Position numbers and translations under genes: made by a program. From Pseudomonadales bacterium (lineage in GTDB: Bacteria; Pseudomonadota; Gammaproteobacteria; Pseudomonadales; Pseudohongiellaceae), in contig JAKSCP010000017.1 of the NCBI GenBank assembly GCA_022360535.1, forward strand, positions 1 to 13,566: a stretch of DNA of 13,566 nucleotides, in the 5' to 3' direction. Of the stretch, positions 13,206-13,566 are shown in pieces (position 1 is the stretch's first letter; each line of letters starts with the position of its first letter). Below the pieces are notes generated by a model. The model did no database searches, was not told the origin of the DNA, and saw only the letters and a list, made by a program, of their open reading frames with translations.

Positions 13206-13566
13206 ATGGCGCTTACACAGTTAAATCTGTCTCCAGTTGAGTCAGGCGATCTAAAAGACGCCTTCGCTGTATTCAACCAAGTGTCTTCTGAGCTTGGTGG
13301 TTATTTCAAATTACTGGAATCAAAAGTAGATAAACTCAATCGTGAACTGGTGGCCTCACGTTCGGAGAGAATCCGGGAACTGACGGAAAAGGAAAAGCTG
13401 GCGGCGCAACTGTCTTCGTTAATCGATGCCTTACCCGCTGGTCTGGTAGTGCTGGATCCAGATTTCAAAGTATTGCAAGGGAACGCACAGGCTGTAGAGT
13501 TGCTGGGGAAAAGTGTTGTTGGCAGTGACTGGCGTGCAGTGATCTCCGCGCCAGATTTTGCTGAAC
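13206..13566 (+). CDS. fleS: FleS/FlrB-type PAS sensor histidine kinase, N-terminal part (3' end outside window)
   Basis: Open frame from the ATG at 13206 to the end of the window (120 complete codons), without a stop. The N-terminus M-A-L-T-Q-L-N-L-S leads to a predicted coiled coil (about 36-75, heptad-like E/K/L pattern with KLNRELVASRSERIREL). A PAS domain then begins near 77 with IDALPAGLVVLDPDFKVLQG, N-A-Q-A-V-E-L-L-G and W-R-A-V-I, the pattern of FleS/FlrB. These cytoplasmic kinases phosphorylate FleR/FlrC, which activates later sigma54 flagellar genes. The kinase core lies beyond the window. The ribosome site is weak (GGGG at 13192-13195, 10 nt upstream). It follows a sigma54 promoter and lies directly downstream of fleQ, as in pseudomonads and vibrios. 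Confidence 0.85.
   Translation, partial: MALTQLNLSPVESGDLKDAFAVFNQVSSELGGYFKLLESKVDKLNRELVASRSERIRELTEKEKLAAQLSSLIDALPAGLVVLDPDFKVLQGNAQAVELLGKSVVGSDWRAVISAPDFAE

Noticed and set aside
1..13566. CRISPR array, prophage, insertion sequence or defence island
   Set aside because: No regularly spaced repeats, transposase, integrase, terminal inverted repeats or defence-type domains were seen.

Overview
The window looks like chromosomal DNA of a free-living, polar-flagellated, probably marine gammaproteobacterium. The evidence is a PomA/PomB-type (sodium-type) flagellar stator, a FleQ/FlrA-type sigma54 activator followed by a FleS/FlrB-type PAS sensor kinase, and housekeeping and secreted proteins of the kind common in oligotrophic marine gammaproteobacteria. 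The genus cannot be named from the sequence. There is no tRNA, rRNA, CRISPR array, transposase or integrase.

Layout. (1) 1-3199, plus strand: the 3' end of an ADP-ribosylglycohydrolase-family gene, a secreted protein of unknown function, a membrane fatty-acid-desaturase-family enzyme and a small secreted META-domain protein. (2) 3196-9831, minus strand: read in the direction of transcription, pomA, pomB, an EAL+HDOD protein, a receiver protein with a catalytically dead EAL-like domain, and a membrane hybrid histidine kinase. Gaps are 11 to about 95 nt, with no convincing internal terminator. (3) 9832-10193: a divergent regulatory region between pomA and fliL. (4) fliL at 10194-10646. (5) An 835-nt non-coding region before fleQ, containing a perfect CRP/Vfr-like palindrome, a FleQ-box-like dyad and repeats of a GTAGGAA heptamer. 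(6) fleQ at 11482-12891, then two short perfect dyads and a strong intrinsic terminator. (7) A promoter region with a clear sigma54 -24/-12 element, then the start of fleS, which runs off the window.

How the genes may work together. FleQ/FlrA is the top flagellar regulator and, with sigma54, normally switches on fleSR/flrBC. The sigma54 promoter before fleS fits that. FliL and PomAB act at the motor: PomAB are the torque-generating ion channels and FliL is the stator-associated ring protein. The three signalling genes downstream of pomAB suggest, by inference only, that a phosphorelay and c-di-GMP-type proteins tune motor output or stator expression from the same transcription unit.

The most notable regulatory observation is a motif of about 22 bp upstream of fliL that recurs twice upstream of the fleS sigma54 promoter. 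It is a candidate enhancer site shared by flagellar promoters.
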